NCBI GenBank assembly: GCA_964016875.1
Contig: OZ024722.1
Span: forward strand, 18,048,576-18,112,575
Length of the DNA: 64,000 nt
From: Fallopia convolvulus
Taxonomy: Eukaryota; Streptophyta; Magnoliopsida; Caryophyllales; Polygonaceae
Reading direction: 5' to 3'
Below, in pieces: positions 1-12,270 of this stretch. A program made the translations under genes and the position numbers. Within the stretch, counting starts at the first letter, position 1. Each line of letters opens with the position of its first letter. Below the pieces are notes generated by a model. That model was not told the origin of the DNA. It did no database searches and saw nothing but the letters and a program-made list of their open reading frames with translations.

Positions 1-244
1 TAAAGCTCTGGTTATAATAATTGGTGTCCATTGGCCACAAGAAACTGTATCAGCAAACTCAGCCAGCCACATATTGTCAAATTTATTACTACAAATAGAT
101 CTATGACTTCTTAGCAAGTTCAAGTTCCAAGCATTACATCACATATAAGTAAAATGTCTTCATAATAAATCACAAGAACAAAGCCTAACTCAGAAGACTA
201 AAGTAATTGGATTCGTTTCCAGCTTTTCCCATAGTATATATCGA

Positions 245-2731
245 TCATGGAAGAAGCAGAATCTTGCCAATGTGTTTGCTGCTTTCCATGAGTTGGTGGC
301 CTTCTGCTGCCTCAGACAGTGAGAACTCTTTATGAACTACGGGCCTAACTTTGCCCTTCATGATCGCAGGCCAGACATTCTTCTCCACCTCACTCACTAT
401 GTTTGCTTTGTCTTCAAGAGCTCTGCTGCGTAATCCAGCCGCTGTGGTAACACAGACAATACATTTATTCCTTAATACGGAAAAATTGGATAATCACGTG
501 GTACACAAGACAGATCATAAGTTATAGCATATTACTTTCAAACATTGAGAAGCAAAGAATATTAGGGATAGGGATACAGAAAAGAAGATGTGACTGAGCT
601 TTCCTCTTTAAAATTGAATCAAGTAGAAAGCATATTTTATAGGGTGCATTTGGATTACACATATATTGCATTATAATGCATGATTTTGCATTAAAACCTG
701 CATGATAATGCATTGTGTTATCCCAAGGCACCCTTGAAACAAAACTGGTATGATGCAACTAACTGCATTATTGTAGATAGAGGGTAAGGGTACTGGTGTG
801 GCAGTCCTATGAGCTCTAACAGCCACCTATGTGCCACCAGTAGTTAGAACCTAGCTTTGGTTAGTTTTAACTCTACTTAGAGTGTTCAGTAGCCTTGTGA
901 AGTTTTGTACAGCTGAACAGGAGTAACATTTTCTGAATACACAAGGAATTCTCCAGCTCTTTTGTGTTCTTCAATCCCTAGCTAGAACACAGCCTCATGT
1001 TCTTAATTTCTACATGGACTCCTTAAGTAGGAGAGTAACTGAAGGAACTACATATAATAACTGAACATAATTCAGTTCAAATTCACATGATATGAGACAA
1101 ACTGAAAGGTAAAAAATACCTTGCACTGTGATTCTCCTTGCAAACAAAGTTTTGAGATCTACTTCAGTTTTTGTCCCACCCATGAAGCCAATAATGAAAA
1201 GCCTCCCATCAATGTTCAAGCTTTCGAGATTTCTTTGCAAATAAGGTGCACCAATATTGTCCAGTATAACATCAACACCTACCAGATATAATACATTCAC
1301 ATTAATGCCAATCGTGATTCAAAGTTTCAATCCCACAAAACAATCATATGAAAATCATATTTCAGTATGAAAGGCTCAATTAATAAACCTTTTCCACCAG
1401 TCTCTTCTTTCACCCGTGCAACAAAGTCTTCAGTTTTGTAGTTTATACCCACATCAGCTCCAAGTTCCTTGCAAAAAGCCAGCTTTTCCTCGCTACCTAT
1501 CAAGCACAATAAACAAATGTGAACTAAGTAACACCCCCACACATACTAGAAAACAATGATCTGAAATTAACAATATTTAGAAACCTGCTGTCACAAATAC
1601 TTTTGCACCATAGTACTTAGCTATCTGGATAGCAAATGTCCCAATTCCACTAGACCCACCATGAACCTGGAAAATTTAAGATCCAGACTCCAATCAAACA
1701 CTCAAATGCATAAAACAAATGAAATAAATAAAGTATGAAAATATTACCAAGAAAGTCTCTCCAGCTTTCAATTTACTCATCATGAAAACTGTAGACCAAA
1801 CAGTGCACGCCACCTCAGGGAAGCTAGCAGCATCCTTAAGAGAGATGCCAGGTGGGATTGGGAGAACTTGTCCTGCAGGAACAGCTACTTTCTCAGCATA
1901 TCCTCCTCCAACAAGAAGAGCGCAAACCTACAATATGCCAAACAAGTTCACATTATCATCTATGATCTATCTACACAAGGTAAACCAAACAGTTTGTAAG
2001 ACTTTGCACATCTCATTGGTAGAATCAGCCGTATTATGAACTGAACAGTATGAATTATTTAATTTGCATTGTGATCACTACAAAATAAACTTAACATTTG
2101 TAGTTAACAGTGTAGCATTTCACCAAGGAAATTGATATTTGAGTGCTCAAACACAAGCATTTCTAGAAGAGGCATAGAGGAAAGAGATTGAACGGCGTTT
2201 CTGTGGATAACTGGACAGTGATGAATTCAAATATAATTTGATCAGCAACATCATCTGACGACCTAGAGCAAGAAATTGACACCGAAATTGACACCCGCGT
2301 GAAAGGGGACGGTCAATCAGCGATCAACACAGCTTTCTATCGAACTCATCAGCACGGAATTTCAGCAAAATTTGACCAAATTCAGAAAGAGACAAAGAGT
2401 CTCACAAATAAAGAACCCTAAAATGATCTATAAAGCTAACAAGTGAAAGTGAGAGCAGAAACCGGCACTAATAACTGACCTGATCGCCGATCTTCCACCG
2501 GGAAACGTTGCTCCCGACCTGTTCGACGATTCCAGAACATTCGAGACCAAGGTAAGGGCTGGCGCCCTTGGGAGGAGGGTAGCCGCCGTTGCGCTGAATA
2601 GTATCAGCCCTGTTAAGAGCAGTGGCGACAACCTTGATCAACACCTCGTCGTCGCCGATTGTAGGATCTTCCACCTCTTGCAGCTTCAGCACCTCCGGCC
2701 CTCCCGGCGCCGTTATCACCACCGCCTTCAT
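245..2731 (-). CDS. Quinone oxidoreductase, PIG3-like (zinc-free MDR family), six exons
   Basis: Predicted NADPH-dependent quinone oxidoreductase of the medium-chain dehydrogenase superfamily, related to animal PIG3/TP53I3; probably a soluble enzyme reducing quinones. Minus-strand exons: 2731-2480, 1927-1748, 1666-1585, 1496-1389, 1278-1120 and 441-245. Every junction has GT-AG borders, and together they give 978 nt, that is 325 residues plus stop, close to the family's usual length. The first exon starts MKAVVITAPGGPEVL and carries the GroES-like half with GLECSGIVEQVG. Exon 3 carries the nucleotide-binding loop HGGSSGIG. Exon 5 contains VDVILDNIGAPYL, and the C-terminus ends HIGKILLLP. No structural-zinc cysteine cluster was seen, as expected for this subgroup. 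The start is the only upstream in-frame ATG that gives the family N-terminus. The last intron (442-1119) holds a MITE-like foldback. The reading frame is intact, so the gene is probably functional. Confidence 0.93.
641..734. repeat. Short MITE-like foldback in the last intron of the quinone oxidoreductase gene
   Basis: The ends AGGGTGCATTTGGATTACAC and GTGTTATCCCAAGGCACCCT are inverted copies matching at 17 of 20 positions. The interior is rich in TGCATTATAATGCA-like palindromes. The 94-bp size and AT-rich core fit a non-autonomous DNA element. No clear target duplication was seen, so the superfamily is not assigned. Confidence 0.6.
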
Positions 2732-3078
2732 GATTGTTTCTCTTCGGAGAAATTACTACACAGAGCTTGTCAATGGAGATGGAATTGCTATATGGAAATT
2801 CAATCAAAGAGCCTTGCTTTATCACTTCAGAGTTCCGACTTTGGAAGTGATCCGTCAAAATGGGTCTGCTCCAAATCCTCCTCTGGCATCAGCAGTGAGC
2901 TGTAAGAATCCAGCTGGGCTTCACTCTTAGGCGTTTTAGGGCCATAGTTTATGGACCAGAGCGGCCCAAAACTAATGTGAATATTCTGAATACTTGAAGT
3001 TGATAAATTACAAAATTAGTTTGTAAATTTTTTATTAATGAAATTTATAAAATTAGGAGGGAATTTAGTTTGTGTACC
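2732..3078. other. Intergenic DNA upstream of the quinone oxidoreductase gene
   Basis: This stretch must hold the 5' leader and proximal promoter of the minus-strand oxidoreductase gene. It ends where the LTR of element A begins. I see no convincing TATA box and no coding potential. Confidence 0.5.
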
Positions 3079-4471
3079 TGTTGATATAGGGATTTACTTA
3101 ACAACAACTAAGTTTGTAGTCAAGACTCCGTTGTGTATAGGGAGGTCGGGATCGTCCTTGTCAAGACTCCGCAAGTTTATGTTTGATTACTAAACTAGGA
3201 AGCAAAAGAGAAGGCAAAACAAAGCAAAACAACTAAATAAATGCACGGGAAAGGGTCGATATCGACCTTGTCAGGGTCGTTACCGAGGTATGAATTCAGC
3301 AGAAAAACTAAGTAAACAACAAGAAGAAAGGGGAAAATTGCAGGTCGGTACCGACATGGGCAAGGTAGATATCGAGGTACCTGGGTTTCGATTTCGACTC
3401 AAATATAAGGAAAAACTCTAGGATAGGGGTTTACCACAACATAATCATGCAATTTCAAATAACATAAATCATAAATATCATGCCTTTAACATAAAGTTAT
3501 CAACTTTCGTTGAATTAATCAAGCAAATCAATCAATTTTAACAAATCAATTCACTTAATCTACTTGCTTTGATCTAAAGTTCTCAACTTTCGTCTCAAAC
3601 TTTATCTCGTATTCAAATTCACAACTTTCTCTTTCAATCAAGTTAAGAACATGAAATACTTCAACTTTCGTCAAAGCTTTTGCACAAATAAGTAGAAGAA
3701 TAGATAAAAGCCATTCAATTCATTCATCACATCATCATTCATGCACAATCATGTTGAGTTTCTAACCCCAACCCTAGAAAAGGAGAGTACTCACTCATGA
3801 TTGGAGAAAAACAAGTGAAGAGATTAAGATAAAACATGATTCAAATTAAAACTAAAGACTTACTTGAATTAAAACTTCAAACTTGTCTTAGAACACACCT
3901 AGAACACAAGAAAATCTCCCACAATCTTTCTTCCTTGTGCTCCAAGCAACAACTTGTCTCCTAAAAAACTAAACTTGCTTGAGAATTAAACCTAGGGGCG
4001 TCCAACCACCGGAGAGAGGGTCTAAACAAGAGTATTTATACTAGAACATCCCTTTTAAAAAGTTTCCATAAAAACAAAAGCTACTAAAGATAAAGATTAC
4101 GGAATAAAAGCATTTAATAAGCAAATATCCTAGTCGGCTGGGCTGAGTGCCTCGGTACCGACCCTTAGAGGGTCGGTATCGAGGTTGGTCTTTACACTTG
4201 TTCTCTTGTTTCTTCATTCTTCCTTTGGATTTTGTGGGGGCTTCTTCCATAGCTTCCTTCTTCCAAGCTTAGTCCTCTCTTCTAATGTCCTTGAATGCAT
4301 CCAAATCTACCTCAAAACCTACACAAAAACACACAAATAGTGTAGTTTCCATACTTTTCACAAAATATGCAAACTATACTAGAAAGACACAAAACACTTA
4401 CAAAAACACAACTAAACTAGACTAAAAGACCTAGAAAACATACTAGAACTATGCTAAAAACATGGACATCA
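3079..4471 (-). repeat. 3' LTR of element A
   Basis: This 1393-bp LTR starts TGTTGATATAGGG on the plus strand and ends GGACATCA, so on the element strand it runs TG...CA. Its first roughly 515 bp match the truncated right copy at 23172-23690. It contains palindromes GGTCGATATCGACC (3254-3267) and GTCGGTACCGAC (3344-3355), and the pair at 4152-4182. AAATACCCCATAC next to its right end reads as a polypurine tract on the minus strand. Confidence 0.87.
4032..4040 (-). promoter_or_regulatory. Probable TATA box of element A LTR
   Basis: The minus strand reads TATAAATAC inside the LTR, in the position expected for the U3 promoter. This is a sequence match only. Confidence 0.5.
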
Positions 4472-6207
4472 AAATACCCCATACTTAGGCTTGCTTGTCC
4501 TCAAGCAATCACTAAACATAAACCAAAACCATCAACACATCTATCAAGCTATAGCCCTTATCAAAAAGCAACTTCAACACAAGTGAAAATTCGATAAGTG
4601 ACTTTAATGTCATCACACATATATGAGCAACTAATAGACACAAGCAATCACAATCCAACCTCACAAGGGATATGTGTTTCACTCAACTCTCATGTGTTTA
4701 GGCTTATAAGTACAACTCTCAACTCAATCAAACATGCAAAAACTCATATAAATTGTAACTTATATCACCAATCTCTCTACCAAAGATTGTCAAAACAAGT
4801 AAAATCATCAAGAGAACTTAGGCTCAATGAAAAACTTCACAGAAGTTTCCATTCAGCCGAGTTGTAATGGGGCTTGGTAATAACAAATAGGCAGGGAAAT
4901 ATTTTGGTTTGTGGTGCTAATAATCCGGGAATATAGACTCCTAAACCCTCAACACAACTCACCAAACTTTTTCAAGAACATCTTACCAAACTCACTTAAA
5001 CATTAAAGCTCAACTCACTTTCATTAACCTCTTTTCATCCTAGAAAGTCTCATACACACATACAAAAGAATCATTGACCTTTTTCTTTTCTTTGTTTGCA
5101 CTTTTTCGCTTTTTTTTTCTTCTCCTCCCCTTTTTCTGAATTTTCAATGAATTCTGATTTTTTTTTCTGAAGGAGAGGGTCGGTACCGACCCCTAAGGGT
5201 CGGTAACGGGGCTGCAGTTTTCATTCTTTCCTTACTTGTGCATTCTTCCTTTAAATCAAGAATCCTTTGTTTTACAACTTCTTTTTGAACAATGAGACTA
5301 CCATTCTACCCATCCCAACCTTTCTTTAATGAACCAACATACAAACTCACAAAACAAATCCAACCAACTAAGTCCTAATCCCCGGATAGGGTCAAGCTTA
5401 TATCGGCTAGGAATTAATTTTCGGGAGCTACAAAAATAGGCTTCAAGGCACAAAGAAATTGGCTTCAAAAAGAGGGATAATGTAAGGGTGGACAAGGATT
5501 AATAAGGCTCATGAAAAATAAGCTCTCCATCATATGATTTTTCATTTAATGAACTAAAATCTTATATAGGCTTCGAGAATAAGATAACCATCACAATCTC
5601 AAGAGAAAATATACACATAAGAGAGTAAATCACACAAGAAAGAGAAGAGGGATTTTTGATGTTCTCCCTATAAGGCCAAAATTAACTCACAAGGTAAATC
5701 ATTTTGTTGGATTGCAATTAAACTCATGCTAAAAAGTTATACATGCTCAGTTTCATCACAAGCTAAAAATTCACACAAAAACAATTTTATGGTAGACTCG
5801 GGCATAAACCATCAAAGACATGCTAAATGGATTTACATGATCATGCAAGCAATCACCATCCTAGAACTACTAAAGATGGGGGTACTTATCCGTCCTAAAA
5901 TCTTTTTGTATTTTTTCAATTTTTTCCGTTTTTTTCTTTTAAGGAAAGCAAAGAAAGCAACTAAACAACTTAAACCGACTAGTCATCAAAGCCAAACATA
6001 AAACACACAAACACATGCAAAACACAAAGACACACACAAGAGTTTGCTTTTCCCTCCCTACCCCATACTTAAACCTAACAGTGTCCCCACTGTAAGAACA
6101 AAAGCAATTGGTGAAAATAAAGAAGTAGGGAAAAGAAAACGAACTCACAAGATCAATTTTGAAGCGGTCTTGAAAACATCCTTTGAACACTTGAAAGAGA
6201 GGAGGAA
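4472..6207 (-). other. 3' non-coding region of element A
   Basis: There is no coding potential between the end of the env-like frame and the 3' LTR. The stretch is AC-rich on the plus strand. It contains the polypurine tract beside the LTR, a perfect hairpin TTGCTTGTCCTCAAGCAA (4491-4508), the block 4847-4875 that is conserved in element B, and the 16-bp palindrome GGGTCGGTACCGACCC (5177-5192). Confidence 0.7.
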
Positions 6208-7656
6208 TCACTGGTAATCCGGTGGTGATGGAGGAGGAAAGTGCCTCTCCATCGCAGTCATGAACTCATAAGTCTCCGTCCAACGCTAATCAGACTCTGC
6301 CCAACGGTCCTCATTCCCTTGCCAACGCTGCTCATCAATCCTCCTCTGCTTGGTATAATACTCCTGAAATTGATGTTGATGATCATAAAGCCTGAGCTGG
6401 TCGGTCTGAAGCAGCTCCATTCTGTGCACAAGATCATCAACCCATGGAGGTGGAGCAGTGCAGGAGCTAGAACTATCCTCACTCGAATGGTGGACTCGGT
6501 AACCGGCCCCGTACCCCTCGTTAGTATGCTGAAAGGGGTGGTAAAGAGTAAGACTGAACTGTGGTGGCCCAGGAACGTGTCCAACCATGTGTGCAAATCC
6601 CTCGGTACTAACCCCGTGGGGGTCGCTACCGACCTCAACATCATGCATCTCCTCATCTCGTTCAAACCGGGAAGCTTTTGTCTTCAATGATAACTCGGCC
6701 TCGAGGCACGGAGAAAAAGGGTAAGGTTGAGAAGTCCAAGCCGAGTACCAATTTGGAAGGTATAAAAGTTCAAGCTTGGCCGGGGTTACCATGACTTGTT
6801 GACCTTCAACCGTCGTTGTAAGCATGCCACCAACGTTCTTAAGAATACTCGATGATGTCCAATAAGTGGAGTCAAGAAACTGAGGAGGATGTCCCACTTT
6901 GTAATTGGAAGGATCGACCCCACTCCTTATAGCTAGCCGAGTGACCATGCCTCCCACATAAATTTCCTCCGACCTTGCACGGATGGATAACACGTGCTTG
7001 AGCCAGTCGAGACCCAAGTTGATGGGTGGTGGATCCTTGAATAGCATAGTACAAAGGCATTCCACCTCTTTCTTTGTTGGTCTTGTTGGTTCTGCCTTTG
7101 CCCAAATGATACTTGCTAAGATCCGCAAGATGATGCGGAAAATAGGGTTGACAATGTCTTTTGGGGGAAGTGCACCATGACCGGTAAATTTTTTACCCGT
7201 GATATACCTCCATGTATCCTCAAACTTAAAGTCATCTGGGGCCTTATACCCATGGTCGAAATTAGGGAATCAAAGTAGGCAGTTGACGTCGGATAGCTTG
7301 AGGGAGTAAGGCTGATTAGCAAGCCGAAATTGAACTCCTCATGGCCTTTCGGGGTTGTTGGGTGAGAGCTTGAGAGTGGTGATGAACTCAAATGTGAGGG
7401 CCGGGTAATGTGGCTCATCGGCGGTTAAGAGATGGTAGGCACCAATATGAAGAAAAGCTTGCTTTACTTCCTCATATATGCCAAGTGTCTAGGCATGGGA
7501 CCGGGAAAACCACCTCGTTTTGTGAGGCTTGTCCATCAACTCATTGAATGTTTTCTCCTCCCAATCACTATGGAGCTCGAGCATAAAGTCCGGTGGCGGG
7601 CTAATCTTCCTTGGCCTTTTGCTTGACTTCTTGTTTGAGCGGCTTGAGCTAGCCAT
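6208..7656 (-). pseudogene. Athila ORF1/env-like reading frame of element A, broken
   Basis: This is the extra reading frame between integrase and the 3' LTR that marks Athila elements (ATHILA ORF-1/plant transposon protein type; function unknown, sometimes called env-like). It starts MASSSRSNKKSSKRPRK at 7656 with a basic N-terminus. Stops and frameshifts break it between about 7490 and 7130. It is then open from 7128 to 6286 (280 codons), with a central part containing EEIYVGGMVTRLAIRSGVDP, like the conserved core of the family, and a glutamine- and tyrosine-rich C-terminus. A TAG at 6286-6288 interrupts the frame; the original stop is probably the TGA at 6208-6210. The assignment rests on family pattern and position, not on a search. 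Confidence 0.65.
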
Positions 7657-8548
7657 TTAGATCATGCATATTCAAAAATTTCCAAGGTAATGCTCCACAA
7701 AAAACACAAAAACCAAGTAACCCCATAATTGAATTGAAAACATGTGCTAAAAATCACTCAATTTCACCTTAATTGCATGCCATATAGATAGGAGAACAAA
7801 GCTAATATGCATAATTTATCAAAAGTTAATTAATTAAGCATAAAAGAGACAAGATACATCCTATAATTATATCCAAATGCACACAAAAATAAAAGAAACA
7901 ACATTCTGTCGGGGACGATACCGACCCTTAAGTGTCGATACCGACCATGCTGCAACTCAGAATTTGGCATGGGCCGAATTTTTCGGTTCTTGGCCAACAA
8001 TCTTTTGTCCAAGGCATCAATTTAGCACAACTAAAATTAATTCAAGGTATTACAAGCACAAAGAACCCCATACTTACCCAAAAACATCCAAAATTCATGC
8101 CAAAATAGCTAGAGACATGGTGTAGATCTAGAAAACTTCAAGAACAATCAAGCATATGCTAAAAAACGAAATTAATTCAATCTTAAGCATGGAAGAACAT
8201 CATTCATCAATAATCAACACCAAATCAAGGCAAAGAGGCAAAAATTCGTGCTCAAGAACTTCAACCTAGATCTAAATATGCAAAAATCGACCAAAAATCA
8301 CCATTGACCCCAAGAAATCCACCATTGAAGGTGAAGGTTTGAAAACTCATACCTTAGATCCGAAAATAGAATGAGAATTAGAAGAAGTTTGGATCGATAA
8401 CGAGGGAGTTTGGTGCAATAACGAACAAGAGGGGTTCTCGTTCGGTACCGGGGTGGGGCTCCTCGAGTTTTGCTGCGCGGACTGAGCGTGTGCAGGCGGT
8501 GCACTGGCGGCGGTGGATCTGAGCGGTGGTGGTTGTGCGACGACAATG
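7657..8548 (-). other. Spacer of element A upstream of the env-like frame
   Basis: Non-coding and AT-rich, with another palindromic pair near 7911-7947 (GATACCGACC repeated) and TTCGGTACCGG near 8436. Element B is inserted after GTAAG at 8549-8553. The other side of the spacer continues at 16714-17072. Confidence 0.6.
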
Positions 8549-8553
8549 GTAAG

Positions 8554-10030
8554 TGATCGCCTCTCACGGTGTGCGAGGGTCAAGAGATACAATTTATAAC
8601 CCGACCCCGTTGTAGTACGTGGTGGGTGTCGAACACTCGGGAAGTCTACTCGATCGATGTGCCTAGATACTAGGGAGCTAGAAAGGAGAGCATAAAACAA
8701 AGGAAAACAAAGAAAACAGTCGGGACCGACACAGAGGTCACGTCGGGCCCGATGTTGGCGACAAGAGGAAGTCGGGACCGACGTAGGGTAAGTCGGGCCC
8801 GAGGTAGCTGGGTTTGTCGAACTTCAAAGATTAAAAGTAGATCTTGGGCTTTTGGGTTCCTTCCCTAGTAGATTAAGGCTTATCCACCCCAATTCAAGCA
8901 ATGAGTGATGATCGGACTAGGATCGAGTGCTTTCGCCCTCGTTCCAACCACTTCTACACATCGATCATTGGGGAAATCCCCTTCGAAGCAAGGTCTTGAG
9001 ATTGACACATGTTCACTTTAGCTACTTTGCCAATCTCAAGCCTTGATTCCCGACTTTCGCAAGGAATTGTAGCTCTATGTAGAGTGGGTTCCTTAGATCA
9101 ATCACTCAAGGCTATGGAATTGGGGTTTCTAGCCCAAACCTAGCTAGGGTTTTCCCCCATAACCCAAGATCAAGGAGATCTACTCCATAAGGCAAACAAA
9201 GAAAGCAATCAAATCAAAAGGGAAAGCAATCAACATCATCAATCTCAAAACAAAGCAAAGTTTCATTCAAATCAAAAGCAATCCACAAATTCCAATCAAG
9301 GGTTTCTAAATCCACAAGATCAAAACAAAGCAAAGCTAATCTATCAACCAAACCTATCAATCTTCCTCTCCCTTGGCCGATTCTCTCTCTTCTCCTTCTC
9401 CTCTCCTTCCTCCTTGCTCTCCAAGAATCCTCTTGGCTCCCTTGGAACCCCCCCCCCCCCCTTTGTGAGAGATCCCCCCTTTTTGTGTGTGTGTGTGAAC
9501 CCCTTTTGGAACCAACCTTTGGAACCCTTTCTTTGGACCCCTTTAATTAGAAGACAAGAGGGCCTTTTATAGACTAGATGAGGGGCAAAAGTGGAAGTCC
9601 ACAATTTCGTGCCTTGGAGCCCAAGTAGTTCGGTGGCCGACACGGACTGACACGGAGGACCTCGGGCCCGAGTTACTGTGCATGTCGGACCGAGGTTGGA
9701 GACTTCAAAGTCGGGCCCGAGGTTGGTTGCAACTCGGTCCTGACCTCGTTCCACCTTCTTCTTTGTTGGCTTCTCTTGTTCTTCTTCATGGCTTGCTTCT
9801 CTCTTTCCCGCTTTAGCTCGGGCCTTGCTCCATGTCTCGACCCTCCTTCAAATCGACCCTTGATCCATGCCAAATTACCTACAAAACACATAAAATGCGC
9901 ATAGTCTCCGAATCTCATAGAAATACGGGAACTAAGCTAAAAAGGAACAAAACACACAAGAAAAGGGGAAAAAGAAACATATTTACAAAGGAAATCACAT
10001 ATAAAAACACCACCAAATAGAGAGACATCA
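8554..10030 (-). repeat. 3' LTR of element B
   Basis: A 1477-bp LTR starting TGATCGCCTCTCACGG and ending GAGAGACATCA. It contains paired motifs of the TCGGGACCGA/TCGGGCCCGA type at 8719-8816 and 9632-9742, and a C-tract near 9449-9462 that is shorter in the other LTR. The polypurine tract, read on the minus strand, lies just inside it. Confidence 0.93.
9563..9571 (-). promoter_or_regulatory. Probable TATA box in the 3' LTR of element B
   Basis: The minus strand reads TATAAAAGG in a GC-moderate context. The same sequence occurs at the matching place in the 5' LTR (16241-16249). Confidence 0.55.
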
Positions 10031-12270
10031 AAATACCCCATACTTAAACTTGCTTGTCCTCAAGCAATAACAATGTAAGCAAGACCGAAACATAATCTTC
10101 AAGTAAAGCCTCGTATGAAAACACAATTTAAGCACAAGTGATCGATATTCAAGCAAGATTACATCATCACACATGATTAAGTGTTCCAAGGAATAAAGTT
10201 AATGCAACTAAGCCTCACTTTAGGGATATGTGAATGTGTATCACTCATCATGTGTTTGGGTTTAGCAATGAACACTCAAGCTCAAAAATCATGCAAGTAA
10301 AGACTTTACTATTGAAGCTAATATCACCAATTCCTCCACCTAGAGATGCCTAATGCAAAGTACACAAAGAATTTCGAACTTGGCTCAATGGAGGTCCTCA
10401 ATGAGGTTCCATTCGGCCGGGTTGTAATGGGGCTTTTGGTATTTTTCAAGGTGGGAATTATTTGGTCTTGTGGTGCTTTCAATGGGGATTGAACAACCTA
10501 AAATCTCACCATCTTCACCAAAATTCCACAATTACTTTCACACTCACCCAAAAGACTTAACATTTTCCTTTCAACCCAAAATTTCACTTAACATTCCACT
10601 TCATCTTTGCTCTTATGCTTTTTGTTGGATTTTCAACACTTTCTACATTTGGACCGACTTTCTTATGACATCGGGCGGACCATTTTCTTCACTTAAGCTC
10701 CTTGCTTTATTCCACTTTACATTTCCAACATTTTCTTTCTTCCTTTTCTTTCTTTTTTTTCATTTTTGTACAACAAAGATGCACTACCCACATGATTCAT
10801 AACACCATTCTTTTGCCCTTAAACCCAAGAGAATCTCTACTCTTCAAATACAATCCAAACCTCTCTTCTAAAGTCCAATCCCATAAGGGTCAAGTCATAT
10901 AAGGCTAGGAATAATATTTTTGAGGAGTTTCAAACAAAGGCTTAGGCTAGAACGGGGCTACAAACAAAGGATTATCTTCATGGTAGGATATGGAACATTT
11001 ATGTGACTAGAAGAATAAAGTTCAAATTCAATGTGACCATGCTAGGACAATTCTCATGACGGTCTCGGAAAATAGATAAACACCGCAATAGCAAGTTTTA
11101 CTAAGCATGAATGAGCTAATCACACAAGAAAAATGAGGGATATGCAAATATGAACAAGCATCCCTAAAATGGCCAAAAATCAATCTCACAAGGGTCACTC
11201 ATACTTAGTTGCATAAGGACTCATCCTAGAACTCACATGTTCAATAAAACAAGCAAGATATCATGATCACATCAAAAGCAACATCATTTTAGAGGCTAAA
11301 CTATCCAAAAATATGCAAAGGAATTTACATGCTCACATCATCATTAACTTTTATTTTGGCAATCTAAGATGGGAATTTCTAGTCCAAAACCTACAAAACA
11401 CAAAATCTTTTTGTTGTTTTTTAACACAATTTTTCAATTTTTATGGATTTTTTGCAAAAATTTCTCTAAAACCAAAAACTAATCCATTCAAGACCAAATT
11501 AATCATTCATGTTTTTCATCAAACCACAAACCAAGAAGCAAACATCCCAAACACAAACTAAAAACAAAAGACAAATATCCTCAAAATAATAAACAAACAT
11601 AAACAAGTGAAATCATGAACACACTTACCCCCACCCCATACTTAAAATTTTGATGTCCCCATCAAACAAGGAAATCAAAACTTAAAAGCAAGAGAGAAGA
11701 GTATGAAAAGCTCACAATTTCTTATTCTTCAATGGCATGTATAGGATCAATCGAAGGGGTTGTCACGTCTACGTCCTCTTTGGAGCCTTGCTTGCCGCTC
11801 CCTCTCGTACACTTGTTCTTGGTAGAAGTCTTGTGGTGGTGGTTGAAGTTGAAGATGATAGGTAGGTGGGGGATAGTATTTAATGGGGGAAAAGGACAAA
11901 TTAGGTCAAGGGCAAAATTGGCATTCCAACTAGTCAAATCGAGTTGGACCGACTTCATGGACCGACGTCCCTATGTCGGGCCCGACTTACTTGGGCTCGA
12001 TGTGGGAGTATTCGGGTCACCAATTTTACTCCATCCTCTTGCAACTTCTTTCCCATATTTCCATTTAAATATTTCACCTCAAATCCTACACAACTTTGAA
12101 GAATGCACGACACCATAAATCCACAAAACACTAGATAGAGATTGGTTAGGGAAAAGCTAAGCTAAACTAAGAAAAATCAAACTAAAATTACGAAAAGAAA
12201 GCTACTATCTCGGGTTGCCTCCCGAGAAGCGCTCGTTTAGAGTCACTAGCTTGACTTCCTAACCTCAACC
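10031..12270 (-). other. 3' non-coding region of element B
   Basis: No reading frame resembles RT, integrase or the env-like protein. The part next to the LTR resembles that of element A: polypurine tract, hairpin TTGCTTGTCCTCAAGCAA at 10050-10067, and the conserved block 10407-10435. GTCGGGCCCGAC, a perfect 12-bp palindrome, lies at 11975-11986. B thus keeps the terminal non-coding signals of an Athila element after losing most of pol. Confidence 0.7.

Noticed and set aside
6241..6690. 149-codon plus-strand frame
   Set aside because: It is the antisense shadow of the Athila env-like frame of element A.
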